DNA of 64,000 bases from JAEUTH01 sp039931675 (GCA_039931675.1 JBDTRM010000044.1:1-64000); one strand, 5' to 3'; counted from the stretch's first letter, positions 34,212 through 43,840 are shown. Numbers and translations: made by a program. The notes: generated from the letters alone by a model not told the origin.

Positions 34212-34826
34212 TTAGGGCTCTATGCCTAAAATTAATAATGGAACTGGTGGACTATTTCGTCCCTGTCTCATTACGTTATAAACTTCTCCTTCATAGTAAG
34301 CAACACCACTACTCATTTGTGCTTGCATTTTCTTTGTCGGCAAAATTTCAATACCAAGATTAATTTTACCGCCAGAATAAAACAGCATATGTTTTACGAA
34401 CAAGTCAAATGCAACAAAAGCATACTTTCCAAATTGAACTTCTACCGCAATTTTGTCTTTAACAAAATCAGTTTGATTGTAACTGTAAATAGGCTCCTTC
34501 TCACCATTTTCAACAAGAAATTCTTTTTGTTCTTTAGCAGACATTAAAACGCTTTTCTCCATTAACTCACGGTCTAGTGTTATATAATAGCTGTATCTAC
34601 TTTCTTCCCATTTGCGTTTATAGAAAGCTTCATTGAATGCTTTATTGAGGTCAATAGGTGAAAGCAAAGAGTTTCCAATTTTCCGTTTTTCTTTGCTAAT
34701 TTTGGTTCTTAAGGTGTCTGCATCTATACTGGCAATGACATCTTTTATTTCTTTGTAAAGGTTGTTGTGATGAACGATTAGATATTCTTCTCCGTTCAAG
34801 TGCGAATATTTTTGTGCTATTTTCAT
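34212..34826 (-). CDS. BglII-like type II restriction endonuclease
   Basis: 204 residues. Residues ~125-150 carry an E-V-Q-F core (KIAVEVQFGKYAFVAFDLF) like the BglII catalytic strand; flanking IGNSLLSPIDLNKAFNEAF and LGIEILPTKKMQ also resemble BglII-family enzymes. The start codon overlaps the methylase stop by 4 nt (34823-34826), so the methylase is made first from a shared mRNA. Specificity AGATCT is inference only. At least two AGATCT sites exist in this window (near 24262 and 54439), which would need methylation if so. Confidence 0.78.
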   Translation of the reverse strand: MKIAQKYSHLNGEEYLIVHHNNLYKEIKDVIASIDADTLRTKISKEKRKIGNSLLSPIDLNKAFNEAFYKRKWEESRYSYYITLDRELMEKSVLMSAKEQKEFLVENGEKEPIYSYNQTDFVKDKIAVEVQFGKYAFVAFDLFVKHMLFYSGGKINLGIEILPTKKMQAQMSSGVAYYEGEVYNVMRQGRNSPPVPLLILGIEP

Positions 34827-35791
34827 TTATGTCCGTTTGTTCCGTTGCCATTTTCAAATGAAAGTTCAATCCATGCCTTTGGAATTTGGGCAACTTTGTC
34901 TTTACTTGTTGGTATATGGATTGGTTTATTAATAGGTCTTATTTTTAATTTTCCTTCTTTTAAATCTTCAATTCGTTGATTGGCAATTTTGCAATATTCC
35001 TTTTCTTTCTCAATGCCCATTCCATTGCGGTTATTTTTAATTGCACCTAGAACAGTTGAGCCAACACCTGAGAATGGATCAAGAACCCAACTATTTTCGT
35101 CTGTCAATGCTAATACACAACGTTCAACTAGTTCGATTGGAAATTGACAAGGGTGGTCTGTCTTTTCAGGATGGTTTGATTTAACGTTAGGAATGTCCCA
35201 CATTGCTCTATCCCAGTCTTGTTCAATAATTTCCCAAATATCACTTGGATTTTTACCTAAAGGATTTCCTGATGGCTGTCCCTTTTTTGGCCCTTTGAAA
35301 TGTAATTTTCCTGGATATTTAGATGGAACTCTAACATTGTCAAGGTTGAAAATATAGTCGTCTGTTTTGCTGAACCAAAGTATTGTTTCGTAACGTCCAC
35401 TAAATCGGTTGCTGGCGTGAAGTCCGTGTCCGAAATGCCAAATAATTCGATTGCGAAGTTTAAGCCCTAGTTTTTTAAATTTTTGGTAATAAAATATGTC
35501 AAGCGGAAATATTTCTCCTTTTTCAACATAGTTTCCAACTTGCCAACAGAGATTTCCTTTGTCGGATAATGTCCTTACAAGTTCAGATATGATTTCTTCC
35601 TGTGTTTCGAGGTATTTTTCAATGCTTGTTTTTATCTCATATGATTTCCCAACATTGTAGGGTGGTGATGTCAAAATGAGGTCAAATTTGCCGTCTTCAA
35701 TTTTCTTGAGAACGGACAAGCAGTCACCGTTTTTAATAGCATAGTCGGTGTCTGGGCTTATGTAGTCGAATAAAGGCTCTTTTACTATCAT
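34823..35791 (-). CDS. Type II DNA methyltransferase (beta class, N4-C or N6-A)
   Basis: 322 residues. The catalytic motif IV TSPPYNVG is near residue 45 and the SAM-binding motif I DPFSGVGST near residue 245, the order of the beta class. TSPPY favours N4-cytosine over adenine. M.BglII is known to be of this kind. Other visible pieces: LCWQVGNYVEKG, RIIWHFGHGL, HPCQFPIELVERC. It precedes and overlaps the BglII-like endonuclease gene. A promoter at 35815-35849 fits it. Confidence 0.92.
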   Translation of the reverse strand: MIVKEPLFDYISPDTDYAIKNGDCLSVLKKIEDGKFDLILTSPPYNVGKSYEIKTSIEKYLETQEEIISELVRTLSDKGNLCWQVGNYVEKGEIFPLDIFYYQKFKKLGLKLRNRIIWHFGHGLHASNRFSGRYETILWFSKTDDYIFNLDNVRVPSKYPGKLHFKGPKKGQPSGNPLGKNPSDIWEIIEQDWDRAMWDIPNVKSNHPEKTDHPCQFPIELVERCVLALTDENSWVLDPFSGVGSTVLGAIKNNRNGMGIEKEKEYCKIANQRIEDLKEGKLKIRPINKPIHIPTSKDKVAQIPKAWIELSFENGNGTNGHK

Positions 35792-35814
35792 TTTTTTTGT
35801 CGTAATTTATTTAG

Positions 35815-35849
35815 CAAAGTTACTTTTTTAATTGTTTGAAAGTGTCAAA
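35815..35849 (-). promoter_or_regulatory. Candidate promoter of the restriction-modification operon
   Basis: On the minus strand TTTTG, 23 nt, TAACTTTG. The -7 element is an exact TAnnTTTG match, 24 nt before the methylase ATG. The 23-nt spacer is at the long end of what is usual. Confidence 0.5.
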
Positions 35850-36172
35850 ATTGTCCCCAAGTTGTCAACGATTTTGTTGTCTGTTCGGGTGCTCCAGCCT
35901 TTCCGGTAACATTTCAGTAACCCCAACCAGTTGCGTCTATTTCCGCCTTGTAGATGTAGCACTATTGTACTGCATTAACCTGGTTAACTCGCATTTGTAA
36001 ATTTTATTTTTTTCACCGGGTTGCGTTTATTTATTTTGTCCTTACGGTGAAATGTTTTGAATAAGCAATAGTAAATAAAATTAATTGGAGCGAACCGCAT
36101 GGTTTTCAAATAAAAAAAATCTATTTTTTAGAGCGTATCTTCGCGCACTTTTTAAAAAACAAATGATAAGGT
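35850..36172. other. Divergent intergenic region with a spacer-element end
   Basis: Near 35905-35916 the minus strand reads AAATGTTACCGG, like the right end AAATGTTACCAG of the 34057-34193 element, but I find no left arm. Near-repeats of AACCAGTTGCGT / ACCGGGTTGCGT lie at ~35925 and ~36018. TATCTTCG at ~36136 (plus) resembles a -7 box for the helicase gene. No gene seen. Confidence 0.35.
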
Positions 36173-37726
36173 TTGGAAAGCACAGATAATTTTGAAGTAC
36201 CCGAGCGCATCATTGGCAAGCAGCTTTATGCTTATCAGCAGGGCGCTATTGATGAGATTTTTAAGCGGCTGCACGATCATCCCGCAAGGTATAACCTGCT
36301 TTACCAGTTGCCAACTGGTGGAGGAAAGACAGTGATATTTTCGGAAATAGCAAGGCGTTATATTGAGATGACCGGTAAAAAGGTGCTGATACTTACGCAC
36401 AGGATTGAGTTATGCGGGCAGACCCATCAAATGCTGAATGAATTCGGTGTAATGAATATGGTGATCAACAGCGAGGTGAAGGCATTGCCTGTGCCGAATG
36501 ATTATATGTGTTTTGTAGCGATGGTGGAAACACTTAACAACCGCCTGCGGGATAAGATATTAGACCTGGATAATATAGGATTGATGATAGTGGATGAGGC
36601 GCATTATAATTCATTCGGCAAATTGTTTAAGTTTTATGAAAAGGGTGTGGTGCTTGGGGTTACGGCTACTCCACTGAGTTCGAATATTGACATACGCATG
36701 AAGGATACTTATGATGAATTGATCATAGGAGAGAGCATATCATCGCTGATTGAAATGGGTTTCCTGGCGCGCGCTGTTACGTATAGTTACCATGTGGGAT
36801 TAACTTCGCTAAAGGTGGGAATGAACGGGGATTATACAGTGAGTAGCAGCGAACGGCTCTATAATAATTATGCCATGCAGGATAAATTGCTGGGAGCTTA
36901 TAAAGAACAAAGCCTCGGCAAAAAAACTTTGATATTTAATAATGGTATTGAAACTTCCAAGCATGTTTATGCCACTTTCAAACAGGCCGGTTATGAGATA
37001 AGGCATTTGGACAATACCCATAATGCGAAAGAACGAAGGGAAATATTGCAATGGTTTAAGGAAAAGCCGGATGCCATACTTACTTCGGTGAGCATACTTA
37101 CTACAGGTTTTGATGAACCTACCGTAGAGAGTATAATATTGAATCGAGCTACAAAATCGCTGACACTTTATTTTCAAATGATAGGACGCGGTTCACGAGT
37201 GCTTGCTGATAAAAAGGAGTTTACGGTTATAGACCTCGGTAATAACATGAAGCGGTTTGGGATGTGGGAAGGTGATATTGACTGGATGAGTATTTTCAGG
37301 TCGCCCGAATTGCACCTTGCAGGTATATGGGGTGATGAGGAAATAGAACGTTCGTTCAAATATGAGATGCCTGAAGAATTGCGAAACAAATTCAGCAAGT
37401 CATTGTCAATTGATTTTAATGTAAAAGAGGAACATAAACAAGCCATCAGCCAACACCACAGACCTAGAGTTGTTATTGACCGCTCGATAGCGCAACACAT
37501 TAATATGTGCATGGAAAACAGTGAGGACGTAGAGGGTGCTTTGGCTTTGGCTAATTTGTTGAAGGAAGAAATTGAATATCGTGTGAGAATATACACGCGA
37601 TGTTTGAGTAAGACTTCTGAAAGCTATGTGAAATGGCTGCAGGATGAATACAGAAGAAAGCTGCGGGAGGGTTTGGTGATAAATTATATGGAGCCGGACG
37701 GAATTATTGAAGAAGGTGAATTATAA
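36173..37726 (+). CDS. DEAD/DEAH-box superfamily 2 helicase
   Basis: 517 residues. Start is a TTG at 36173: an in-frame TAA at 36167-36169 excludes anything earlier, and conserved sequence (LYAYQQGAIDEIFKRL) begins soon after. SF2 motifs in order: I PTGGGKT (~47), Ia LTHRIEL, II VDEAH (~143), III GVTATP, V TTGFDEP, VI QMIGRGSR. The family includes SSL2/RecQ-like helicases with unknown partners. It is divergent from the restriction-modification genes and has no nuclease domain. Confidence 0.9.
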   Translation: MESTDNFEVPERIIGKQLYAYQQGAIDEIFKRLHDHPARYNLLYQLPTGGGKTVIFSEIARRYIEMTGKKVLILTHRIELCGQTHQMLNEFGVMNMVINSEVKALPVPNDYMCFVAMVETLNNRLRDKILDLDNIGLMIVDEAHYNSFGKLFKFYEKGVVLGVTATPLSSNIDIRMKDTYDELIIGESISSLIEMGFLARAVTYSYHVGLTSLKVGMNGDYTVSSSERLYNNYAMQDKLLGAYKEQSLGKKTLIFNNGIETSKHVYATFKQAGYEIRHLDNTHNAKERREILQWFKEKPDAILTSVSILTTGFDEPTVESIILNRATKSLTLYFQMIGRGSRVLADKKEFTVIDLGNNMKRFGMWEGDIDWMSIFRSPELHLAGIWGDEEIERSFKYEMPEELRNKFSKSLSIDFNVKEEHKQAISQHHRPRVVIDRSIAQHINMCMENSEDVEGALALANLLKEEIEYRVRIYTRCLSKTSESYVKWLQDEYRRKLREGLVINYMEPDGIIEEGEL

Positions 37727-38052
37727 GATGAGACTTGCTTTACCATGATAAATAAGCAAATAGAAAAAATCACATTTACCTTATGGTCTTTTAATTTGGT
37801 TTGCTTTTTTACATTTGCGCAAATTTCATATACGGTAAGTGTTACTTATGCACGTTAATTCATGTTCGATATAATTTGCGATTAATACTTTGAAAAAAGC
37901 GGTAAATTAAATTTTTATGGTTTAATATTTGTGAATAAAAGAGAATGAAAACAATTATCGAATTTTTTTTAATCGCGATAATATTTCACACATTAAGTTA
38001 AGGATAATCATGTCAAGCGCACAATAGTGTGTGATTAAACCCCATTATCAGT
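37727..38052 (+). other. AT-rich intergenic region
   Basis: 326 nt without a gene. A TACATTTG box at 37810-37817 overlaps the 12-nt palindrome ATTTGCGCAAAT (37812-37823). It could mark a promoter and operator for the YfhO-like gene, but it is ~235 nt upstream and no -33 element is clear. Confidence 0.3.
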
Positions 38053-40479
38053 ATGTTCCAGGAGTTAGCGAAAACAGATGAAACAGGATTAAGCGCAGTT
38101 AAATTTTTCAAGACCAAAGGATTTTATATTCTTTTATTTTTGATTTTCTGCATTTCATTTTTTGTATATAATAATTTTATTTTCTTCAAAGACCTTTTTA
38201 TTTATAAAGGAATAGGAAGCGATACCTACAACCAGTTTGTTCCTTCATTAGTTCATTTTACCAATTACCTCAGAACGGAAGGAATTCCCAAATGGTCATT
38301 TAACCAAGGCATGGGTCAGAATGTTTTTCCCGGTGGAGTAAACGATCCGTTCAATCTTTTTCTATACATGTTTGATGGCGAACATTTGCCTTATATGATT
38401 GTTTATGCGCAGTTGATGAAAATAATGTTCGGTGGGTTGCTTTTTTACCTCTACCTTAGAACAATGCATGCTTCGCAGTACGCATCTGTTACAGGTGGCT
38501 TACTGTTTTCCTTTTCCGGCTATATGATTTTGGGAGGAGGATGGTATGGTCATGCATCTTTAGTTGTCTATGGAATATTCTTATTATTTGCTTTTGAAAA
38601 ACTTTTTATGGAAAACAAATGGTATTATTTTCCGATTGCTGTTGCAATAATAAGCTCGCAGGTTTTTGCATTTTACCTTTTCAGCTTTTTTATTTTTTTA
38701 TATTCTTTATTCAGGTATTATATGAATAGCAATATAAGAAGCAAAGGAATTTTGTTGCTGTTATTAAAAATGGCTGGCTTAGGTATTTTAGGAATTGGCA
38801 TTAATGCAGTATTCTTAACAAGCCCGTTGTTGCAGATGATTGACAGCCCGCGCGTATCCGGCACTGCCGGTTATTTCGATGCTTTAAAATCGGCACCGGT
38901 ATTGGGTTTTGCAGGTGCCAATGAATATATGAGTGCTATTATGCGATGCTTTTCAAATGACCTGATGGGTATAGGCAGTGATTTTAAAGGATGGAATAAT
39001 TATTTAGAAGCTCCTGTTTTTTATGTCGGGTTAATAACCCTTTTATTGATACCGCAATTGTTTCAGTTTCTTAATAAAAAACGGAAAATACTTTTTATCT
39101 TCTTTTCATGTTTTTGGCTAACGTTAATTATCTTTCCTTATTTCCGTTATGCACTCTATTTGTTTTCGGGCGATTATTTTAAGACCGGCATGTCATTTTT
39201 TGTTCCGGTTACAGCGCTTTTTTTTGCTATTTCAGCACTCGGATATATTGACAAATTCAACAAAATAAATTTAAAGATATTACTGATTACGTTAGTTGCT
39301 TTATTAATCCTTCTCTACTTTCCATACCTGCCTGCTGATCGCTATTTTGTTGATGAAGAACTTAGAAAAAAGGTGGTGTTTTTTTTAGTGATATATACAT
39401 TTTTAATTATCCTGCTTCCGGTTAAAAAAATGAAAGTTACAGCGCAGATTCTATTGCTGATATTCATGGTAATAGAACTCGGCTATTTCTCATCACTAAC
39501 AGTTAACAGGAGAATTATACAAACACGTAGTGATTTCAAAGACAAGATTGGATACAACGATTATACTGTGGATGCAGTTGACTATTTAAAATCAATTGAT
39601 AAAAGTTTTTACCGTATAAATAAAAATTACTCATCGGGTGATGCCAGGTATGTCAGTTTTAACGATGCCATGATACAGGATTATTACGGCACACCTTCTT
39701 ATCAGTCGTTTAACCAACTATACTATATCAAATTTCTTGGCGCAGTCGGTGTGCTTGATGAACATAATGAACTGCAGACGCGATGGGCTGCAGGGCTTGT
39801 TGGCAAACCTGTATTGGAAACTTTTGCCAATATTAAATATTCGTTCACGAAGACACAGGACTCTACACTTGCGCAACATGGGTATGATTCAATAACTACG
39901 TTTGGTGATGTTAGTGTTTTTAAAAACAGGTTCTATCTGCCGATAGGATATACTTATGACACCTATATATATGAGAAGGATTTAAAAAATACTTCAAAGA
40001 AAGGCCGGACCCTATTACATTCAGTTGTTATAAGCGAAAATCAAACGGATAAGTTCAAAGATTTCACTTATGATAATTCAATTGACACCACAGTATCACC
40101 ACTTCCTTTAGAGTTGTACCGGGAGTTAGTGAACCGCTTAAAACAAGACACGTTAGCTATCAGCGAACACACACAAAATTTTTTCAAGGGGAAAATTAAA
40201 TTAGAGAAGAAGAAATTACTGTTCTTTTCAATTCCGTATGACAGAGGCTGGAAGGCAACTGTGGATGGTAATGATGCTGAGTTGGAATTGGTAAACATTG
40301 GATTCATGGGTATTATACTCGACAAAGGCGAACATGATGTGGAGCTTAAATTTGAACCACCCTTTTTAAATGCAGGCTTGTGTATTTCCGGTGTCAGTTT
40401 ATTACTGTATGGATTTTTAGTTTGGAATACTTACAGAATAAATCGTAAGAAATTAAAAAGCCCTACCACAACAGTTTAA
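38053..40479 (+). CDS. YfhO-family polytopic membrane protein
   Basis: 808 residues with about 12 membrane spans at ~25-470 and again at the C-terminus (~780-800). It has the large extracytoplasmic loop and the late domain (FSIPYDRGWKATVDG, GFMGIILDKGEHDVELKFEPP) that characterise YfhO proteins. YfhO is a GT-C-like glycosyltransferase that adds a sugar from a lipid carrier in Gram-positives (lipoteichoic acid or lipid glycosylation). It converges tail to tail with the flippase-like gene (2-nt gap), with glycosyltransferases beyond it, so a role in lipid-linked sugar transfer is likely. Confidence 0.88.
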   Translation: MFQELAKTDETGLSAVKFFKTKGFYILLFLIFCISFFVYNNFIFFKDLFIYKGIGSDTYNQFVPSLVHFTNYLRTEGIPKWSFNQGMGQNVFPGGVNDPFNLFLYMFDGEHLPYMIVYAQLMKIMFGGLLFYLYLRTMHASQYASVTGGLLFSFSGYMILGGGWYGHASLVVYGIFLLFAFEKLFMENKWYYFPIAVAIISSQVFAFYLFSFFIFLYSLFRYYMNSNIRSKGILLLLLKMAGLGILGIGINAVFLTSPLLQMIDSPRVSGTAGYFDALKSAPVLGFAGANEYMSAIMRCFSNDLMGIGSDFKGWNNYLEAPVFYVGLITLLLIPQLFQFLNKKRKILFIFFSCFWLTLIIFPYFRYALYLFSGDYFKTGMSFFVPVTALFFAISALGYIDKFNKINLKILLITLVALLILLYFPYLPADRYFVDEELRKKVVFFLVIYTFLIILLPVKKMKVTAQILLLIFMVIELGYFSSLTVNRRIIQTRSDFKDKIGYNDYTVDAVDYLKSIDKSFYRINKNYSSGDARYVSFNDAMIQDYYGTPSYQSFNQLYYIKFLGAVGVLDEHNELQTRWAAGLVGKPVLETFANIKYSFTKTQDSTLAQHGYDSITTFGDVSVFKNRFYLPIGYTYDTYIYEKDLKNTSKKGRTLLHSVVISENQTDKFKDFTYDNSIDTTVSPLPLELYRELVNRLKQDTLAISEHTQNFFKGKIKLEKKKLLFFSIPYDRGWKATVDGNDAELELVNIGFMGIILDKGEHDVELKFEPPFLNAGLCISGVSLLLYGFLVWNTYRINRKKLKSPTTTV

Positions 40480-40481
40480 CA

Positions 40482-41432
40482 TTAATTTCTAACTAACGTT
40501 AATCTATAGTCCAAAATTCCCCCAGCTATTGCACGTATTATTTGCAAGCTGAAAAGCGCAAATGAAAGTGCCAGCGCTGTTTCGGCAGAAACACTGAACA
40601 ATCCCAACAAGCCAATTAAACTTCCCTCTCGAAGACCAATGCCGCCTATCGTTACAGGCAGCAGTATCACAATTGAAACAACTGCCTGTATCCAGCACCA
40701 ATCAGTAAATGATACTTCAATTGAAATTGCATGAGCTAAGATCATATTGATGATGATGCTCAATGTCTGTCCAACAATTCCCGTTGCAATACTGAGAAAA
40801 AGAATTTTTGTTTTTTGAGTGTATATCAGCCACGCATCCATAAATTTAAAAAGCAATGATGTTACTCTATTCAATTTTTTAAAATGAACATTCAGCTTGT
40901 TTAATAGATTGGTGAGAAAGCTGTAAATAAATTTTATACGGATGAGAAATAAAAAAAGAAAGCTCATACAAATTAATAACAGTAAAGTAAAATCAAGCCA
41001 CACAGGAAGTTTTTGCTTTGTGAAAATTATTCCGAATAGTCCAAGAGTAAAAAGTGCAATGATGCCTGTTACTTTATCTAACATAACCGACATCCAAACC
41101 GTTCCTTTATCACTTTTGTTTTTTCCTAACAAGTAAGCTTTTGCTCCTTCACCTAAAATTTGCCCGGGAAGTATCAGCCCATAATACTGACCGATTAAAT
41201 TTATTTCGAAAAGTTTTATGATGCTATACTGTGGCAACAGCAAAAACCATTTTACTGCATTAAATAAAATTAATACGAACATCAACAATACTGCAATCAA
41301 AAATATTACTGGAGGGAAAGAAGAAACAATCGCAACAATTTTATGCAAGTCGTTTTTATGTAAGAACCATGCAATCAAAACTGATGCGAACAGCAGTTTT
41401 AAAATAATTGTTATTGCAATGGATTTTTTCAT
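40482..41432 (-). CDS. UPF0104 / LPG-synthase-TM family flippase-like membrane protein
   Basis: 316 residues from the ATG at 41432, which starts at MKKSIAITIILKLLFAS; the longer frame to 41555 is coded by the 41465-41737 repeat and is rejected. About eight spans, with the family signatures LIGQYYGLILPGQILGEGAKAYLL and ILLPVTIGGIGLREGSLIG. It equals the membrane half of MprF without the acyltransferase domain. Relatives move or hold lipid-linked substrates; next to GT4, epimerase and GT2 genes it may serve glycolipid export. Confidence 0.87.
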   Translation of the reverse strand: MKKSIAITIILKLLFASVLIAWFLHKNDLHKIVAIVSSFPPVIFLIAVLLMFVLILFNAVKWFLLLPQYSIIKLFEINLIGQYYGLILPGQILGEGAKAYLLGKNKSDKGTVWMSVMLDKVTGIIALFTLGLFGIIFTKQKLPVWLDFTLLLLICMSFLFLFLIRIKFIYSFLTNLLNKLNVHFKKLNRVTSLLFKFMDAWLIYTQKTKILFLSIATGIVGQTLSIIINMILAHAISIEVSFTDWCWIQAVVSIVILLPVTIGGIGLREGSLIGLLGLFSVSAETALALSFALFSLQIIRAIAGGILDYRLTLVRN

Positions 41433-41464
41433 TAATGATTTTTTTATGCAATGTATGTTTGTCC

Positions 41465-41737
41465 AACGTGAGTTCGTGATTAAATTGTAACACACTGAGA
41501 ACCCTGAAAGGGTTGCCTGTGAGTAACCCCGTACAAAGTGCGGGGTATTCTGCAAGCATTCTCATACAACCACGAAGTGGTTTCCCATGATTATGCGAAT
41601 GCCGTCCAAACCACAGGAAACCACTTCGTGGTTCTTGATTGGCACATCTTACCTTCCACCGGTTCTACCGGTGGTTATTCACAGAAAACCCTTTCAGGGT
41701 TAGGTTTTCCCGGATTCTTTAATCCCGAACTCACGTT
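41465..41737. repeat. Modular inverted-repeat element built of hairpins
   Basis: Outer arms 41465-41484 and 41718-41737 (ACGTGAGTTCG, GATTAAA) pair at ~19 of 20. Inside lie hairpins: AACCCTGAAAGGGTT (41500-41514), CCCCG/CGGGG (41527-41545), AACCACGAAGTGGTT (41568-41582), AACCACTTCGTGGTT (41619-41633), CCACCGG/CCGGTGG (41656-41674), and a second AACCCT..AGGGTT (~41687-41701). Right-hand modules recur at 43841-43876. The right arm reaches into the GT4 gene and supplies its last codon (ACG) and its stop. Confidence 0.85.
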
Positions 41738-42828
41738 TTTCCGTATTGTAATGCTTCTTCATAACGAAGAATTATATTATCCCAGTTAAATTTATCATCA
41801 AGAGTTACAGGCTTTAATTCCTCCCAATTATTCATTAAAGGAATTAATTTTTCTTTTAGTGATTGCGGATTTGATGCTTCAAAAAAATATTCATCCGTGA
41901 GCATATCTAAATGGCCACCAACATTTGTAACGAGCGCATAACAACCGGATGCAATTGCTTCCAGCACTGTTAATCCCATGCTTTCAAAATAACTTGCTGA
42001 AATAAAAATTGCTGCGTTGCCATAAAATGTTTTCATCACTTCACTTTTGTTATCAATCCATCCGTGAAATTTTACAACTGTTTCTAATCCGTTTTCTTTT
42101 GCTTTTTTTTCAAGAAAGTTTCTATAAGGGCCATCTCCAATTATATCAACTGTCCATCCTGTCATATTGATTTCTTTCATAGCCTGCAAAATATCCTGCA
42201 CGCCTTTATTTACAAATAATCTTGCAACTATGAGAATTTTTTTCTCCTTTGATAGTGGTGTAAAAAGTGTTGGGTCTATTGTATAAGGAATCACAACAAA
42301 ATTTCCTTCTGTTGTATGTTCTTTAATTTTCTCCTGCAAAAATTTTGATGGAGTTGTTACTACATCAGCTTCGCGAATTATTTTTTTCCAGGTTCTTTTT
42401 ATTAATGGATAAATAAACCTGAATCGTTTGTTGTATCCTAAAACATCACTTCCATGACTTGTGATAATATAATTCAATCTATAATTTTTTTTCACCCAAA
42501 GCGAAATCAGTCCTGTTGGAATAATAAAATGAGTATGGTTGATATCATACTTTTTATTTTTCAAAAATGTTTTCAAAAAGATTTTTGCTGAAACGATATA
42601 CGACAATTGTTCCCATGGATAACATATTTCTTTTTTGGTACGAAGGCAGCGGATTCTGTAAATGTTGATTCCTTCTTTTATTTCGAATGAGGGTAAATTT
42701 TTAAAAGCCATTGTAACCACATCAACCGTATGACCTAATCGCACATAGCGTTTTGCTATTTCATAAGATGCAGGACTTGCACCGCCACCAAGCGGAGGGA
42801 ACTCATAATTTAGCATTAATATATTCAT
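41731..42828 (-). CDS. GT4-family glycosyltransferase
   Basis: 365 residues from the ATG at 42828; a GTG at 42834 would also overlap the epimerase stop. Two Rossmann halves: NYEFPPLGGGASPASYEIAKR at the N-terminus, ILIVARLFVNKGVQDIL and IIGDGPYRNFLEKKA in the middle, and ISASYFESMGLTVLEAIASG with the E-x7-E motif. GT4 retaining enzyme that builds a surface glycan in the cytoplasm. Directly downstream of the epimerase gene. Its end is altered by the hairpin element: the last codon and the stop come from the repeat. Confidence 0.9.
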   Translation of the reverse strand: MNILMLNYEFPPLGGGASPASYEIAKRYVRLGHTVDVVTMAFKNLPSFEIKEGINIYRIRCLRTKKEICYPWEQLSYIVSAKIFLKTFLKNKKYDINHTHFIIPTGLISLWVKKNYRLNYIITSHGSDVLGYNKRFRFIYPLIKRTWKKIIREADVVTTPSKFLQEKIKEHTTEGNFVVIPYTIDPTLFTPLSKEKKILIVARLFVNKGVQDILQAMKEINMTGWTVDIIGDGPYRNFLEKKAKENGLETVVKFHGWIDNKSEVMKTFYGNAAIFISASYFESMGLTVLEAIASGCYALVTNVGGHLDMLTDEYFFEASNPQSLKEKLIPLMNNWEELKPVTLDDKFNWDNIILRYEEALQYGKT

Positions 42829-42830
42829 GC

Positions 42831-43811
42831 TCACCCTTTCGGCAAAATAATATTTTTAATCCAGGATTTGTTTTCCATGTACCACTCAACTGAACGTTTT
42901 AATCCTTCATCGAAACCAATCTTTGGTTGCCAATTTAAAACTCTATCAGCTTTTGAAATATCAGCCCATGTTTCGGCAACATCGGCTTTATGAAATGCTT
43001 TGTTTATTACGACAGCTTTTTTTCCTGTGTATTCTTCGATTTTCGAAATCATATAATTCATTGGTATCGGATTTTTTCCTCCTCCAAGATTGATTATTTC
43101 ATAACCTGTGGCTTCGTAAGCTTTAAGCGTTCCTTCGGCAATATCATCTATGTAAGTAAAATCGCGGGACTGTGTTCCGTCACCAAACATTTCAATTGGT
43201 GTGCCTTCATCAATCCATTTTATAAAACGGAAAACGCTCATGTCGGGTCGCCCCGCAGGACCGTAAACTGTGAAGTAGCGAAGTATGGTAATGTTGAAAT
43301 TAAAAAGATAGTGATAACTATAAGCCAAAACTTCGGCTGCTTTTTTTGAAGCGGCATACGGTGAAATGGGTGTATTAACAGGAAGCGTTTCAGAAAAAGG
43401 CATGGGTTGATTTGCATACAGCGATGAACTTGATGCAAGCACCATGCGATTGATATTATGCTTGCGCATCATTTCTAAAAGATTCAAAGTGCCGTCAGCA
43501 TTGGTGGTCATATACACATGAGGATTTTCAATGCTGTAACGGATGCCTGCACGAGCTGCAAGATTTATTATACCGTCAAACTTATACGTTGAAAATATTT
43601 TTTCAAGCCCATCAGCATTTTCAATATCGGCATGAATAAACTTAAATGACTTGTGTACCTGTAATTTTTTTAAACGATATTCTTTTAAGCGCACATCATA
43701 ATAATCGTTCATGTTATCAATGCCGATTATTTCATCACCTCTGTCTAAAAGCAGTTGTGCTGTTTTGCTTCCTATAAATCCGTTGGAGCCGGTGACGAGG
43801 ATTAAAGCCAT
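42831..43811 (-). CDS. NAD-dependent sugar epimerase (UDP-glucuronate 4-epimerase-like)
   Basis: 326 residues from the ATG at 43811 (MALILVTGSNGFIGSK, Rossmann GxxGxxG); the longer frame to 43862 runs into a repeat. SDR motifs: DNMNDYYDVRLKEYRL, the catalytic YAASKKAAE (Tyr-x3-Lys), RYFTVYGPAGRPDMSVFRF and GDGTQSRDFTYIDDIAEG. The last two and the NMNDYYD pattern are typical of UDP-glucuronate 4-epimerases (product UDP-galacturonate). Forms an operon with the GT4 and probably the flippase-like gene. The exact sugar is not certain. Confidence 0.9.
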   Translation of the reverse strand: MALILVTGSNGFIGSKTAQLLLDRGDEIIGIDNMNDYYDVRLKEYRLKKLQVHKSFKFIHADIENADGLEKIFSTYKFDGIINLAARAGIRYSIENPHVYMTTNADGTLNLLEMMRKHNINRMVLASSSSLYANQPMPFSETLPVNTPISPYAASKKAAEVLAYSYHYLFNFNITILRYFTVYGPAGRPDMSVFRFIKWIDEGTPIEMFGDGTQSRDFTYIDDIAEGTLKAYEATGYEIINLGGGKNPIPMNYMISKIEEYTGKKAVVINKAFHKADVAETWADISKADRVLNWQPKIGFDEGLKRSVEWYMENKSWIKNIILPKG

Positions 43812-43840
43812 GCAGAGTTTTTGTTTTTTCCACAGGTTAC

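Noticed and set aside
30061..36010. A true integron with attC sites
   Set aside because: The spacer ends do not fit RYYYAAC/GTTRRRY and no integrase is in the window; only a cassette-like layout can be claimed.
40482..41555. Longer N-terminus of the flippase-like protein
   Set aside because: The extra 41 residues are coded by the left end of the hairpin element and lack membrane or signal character.
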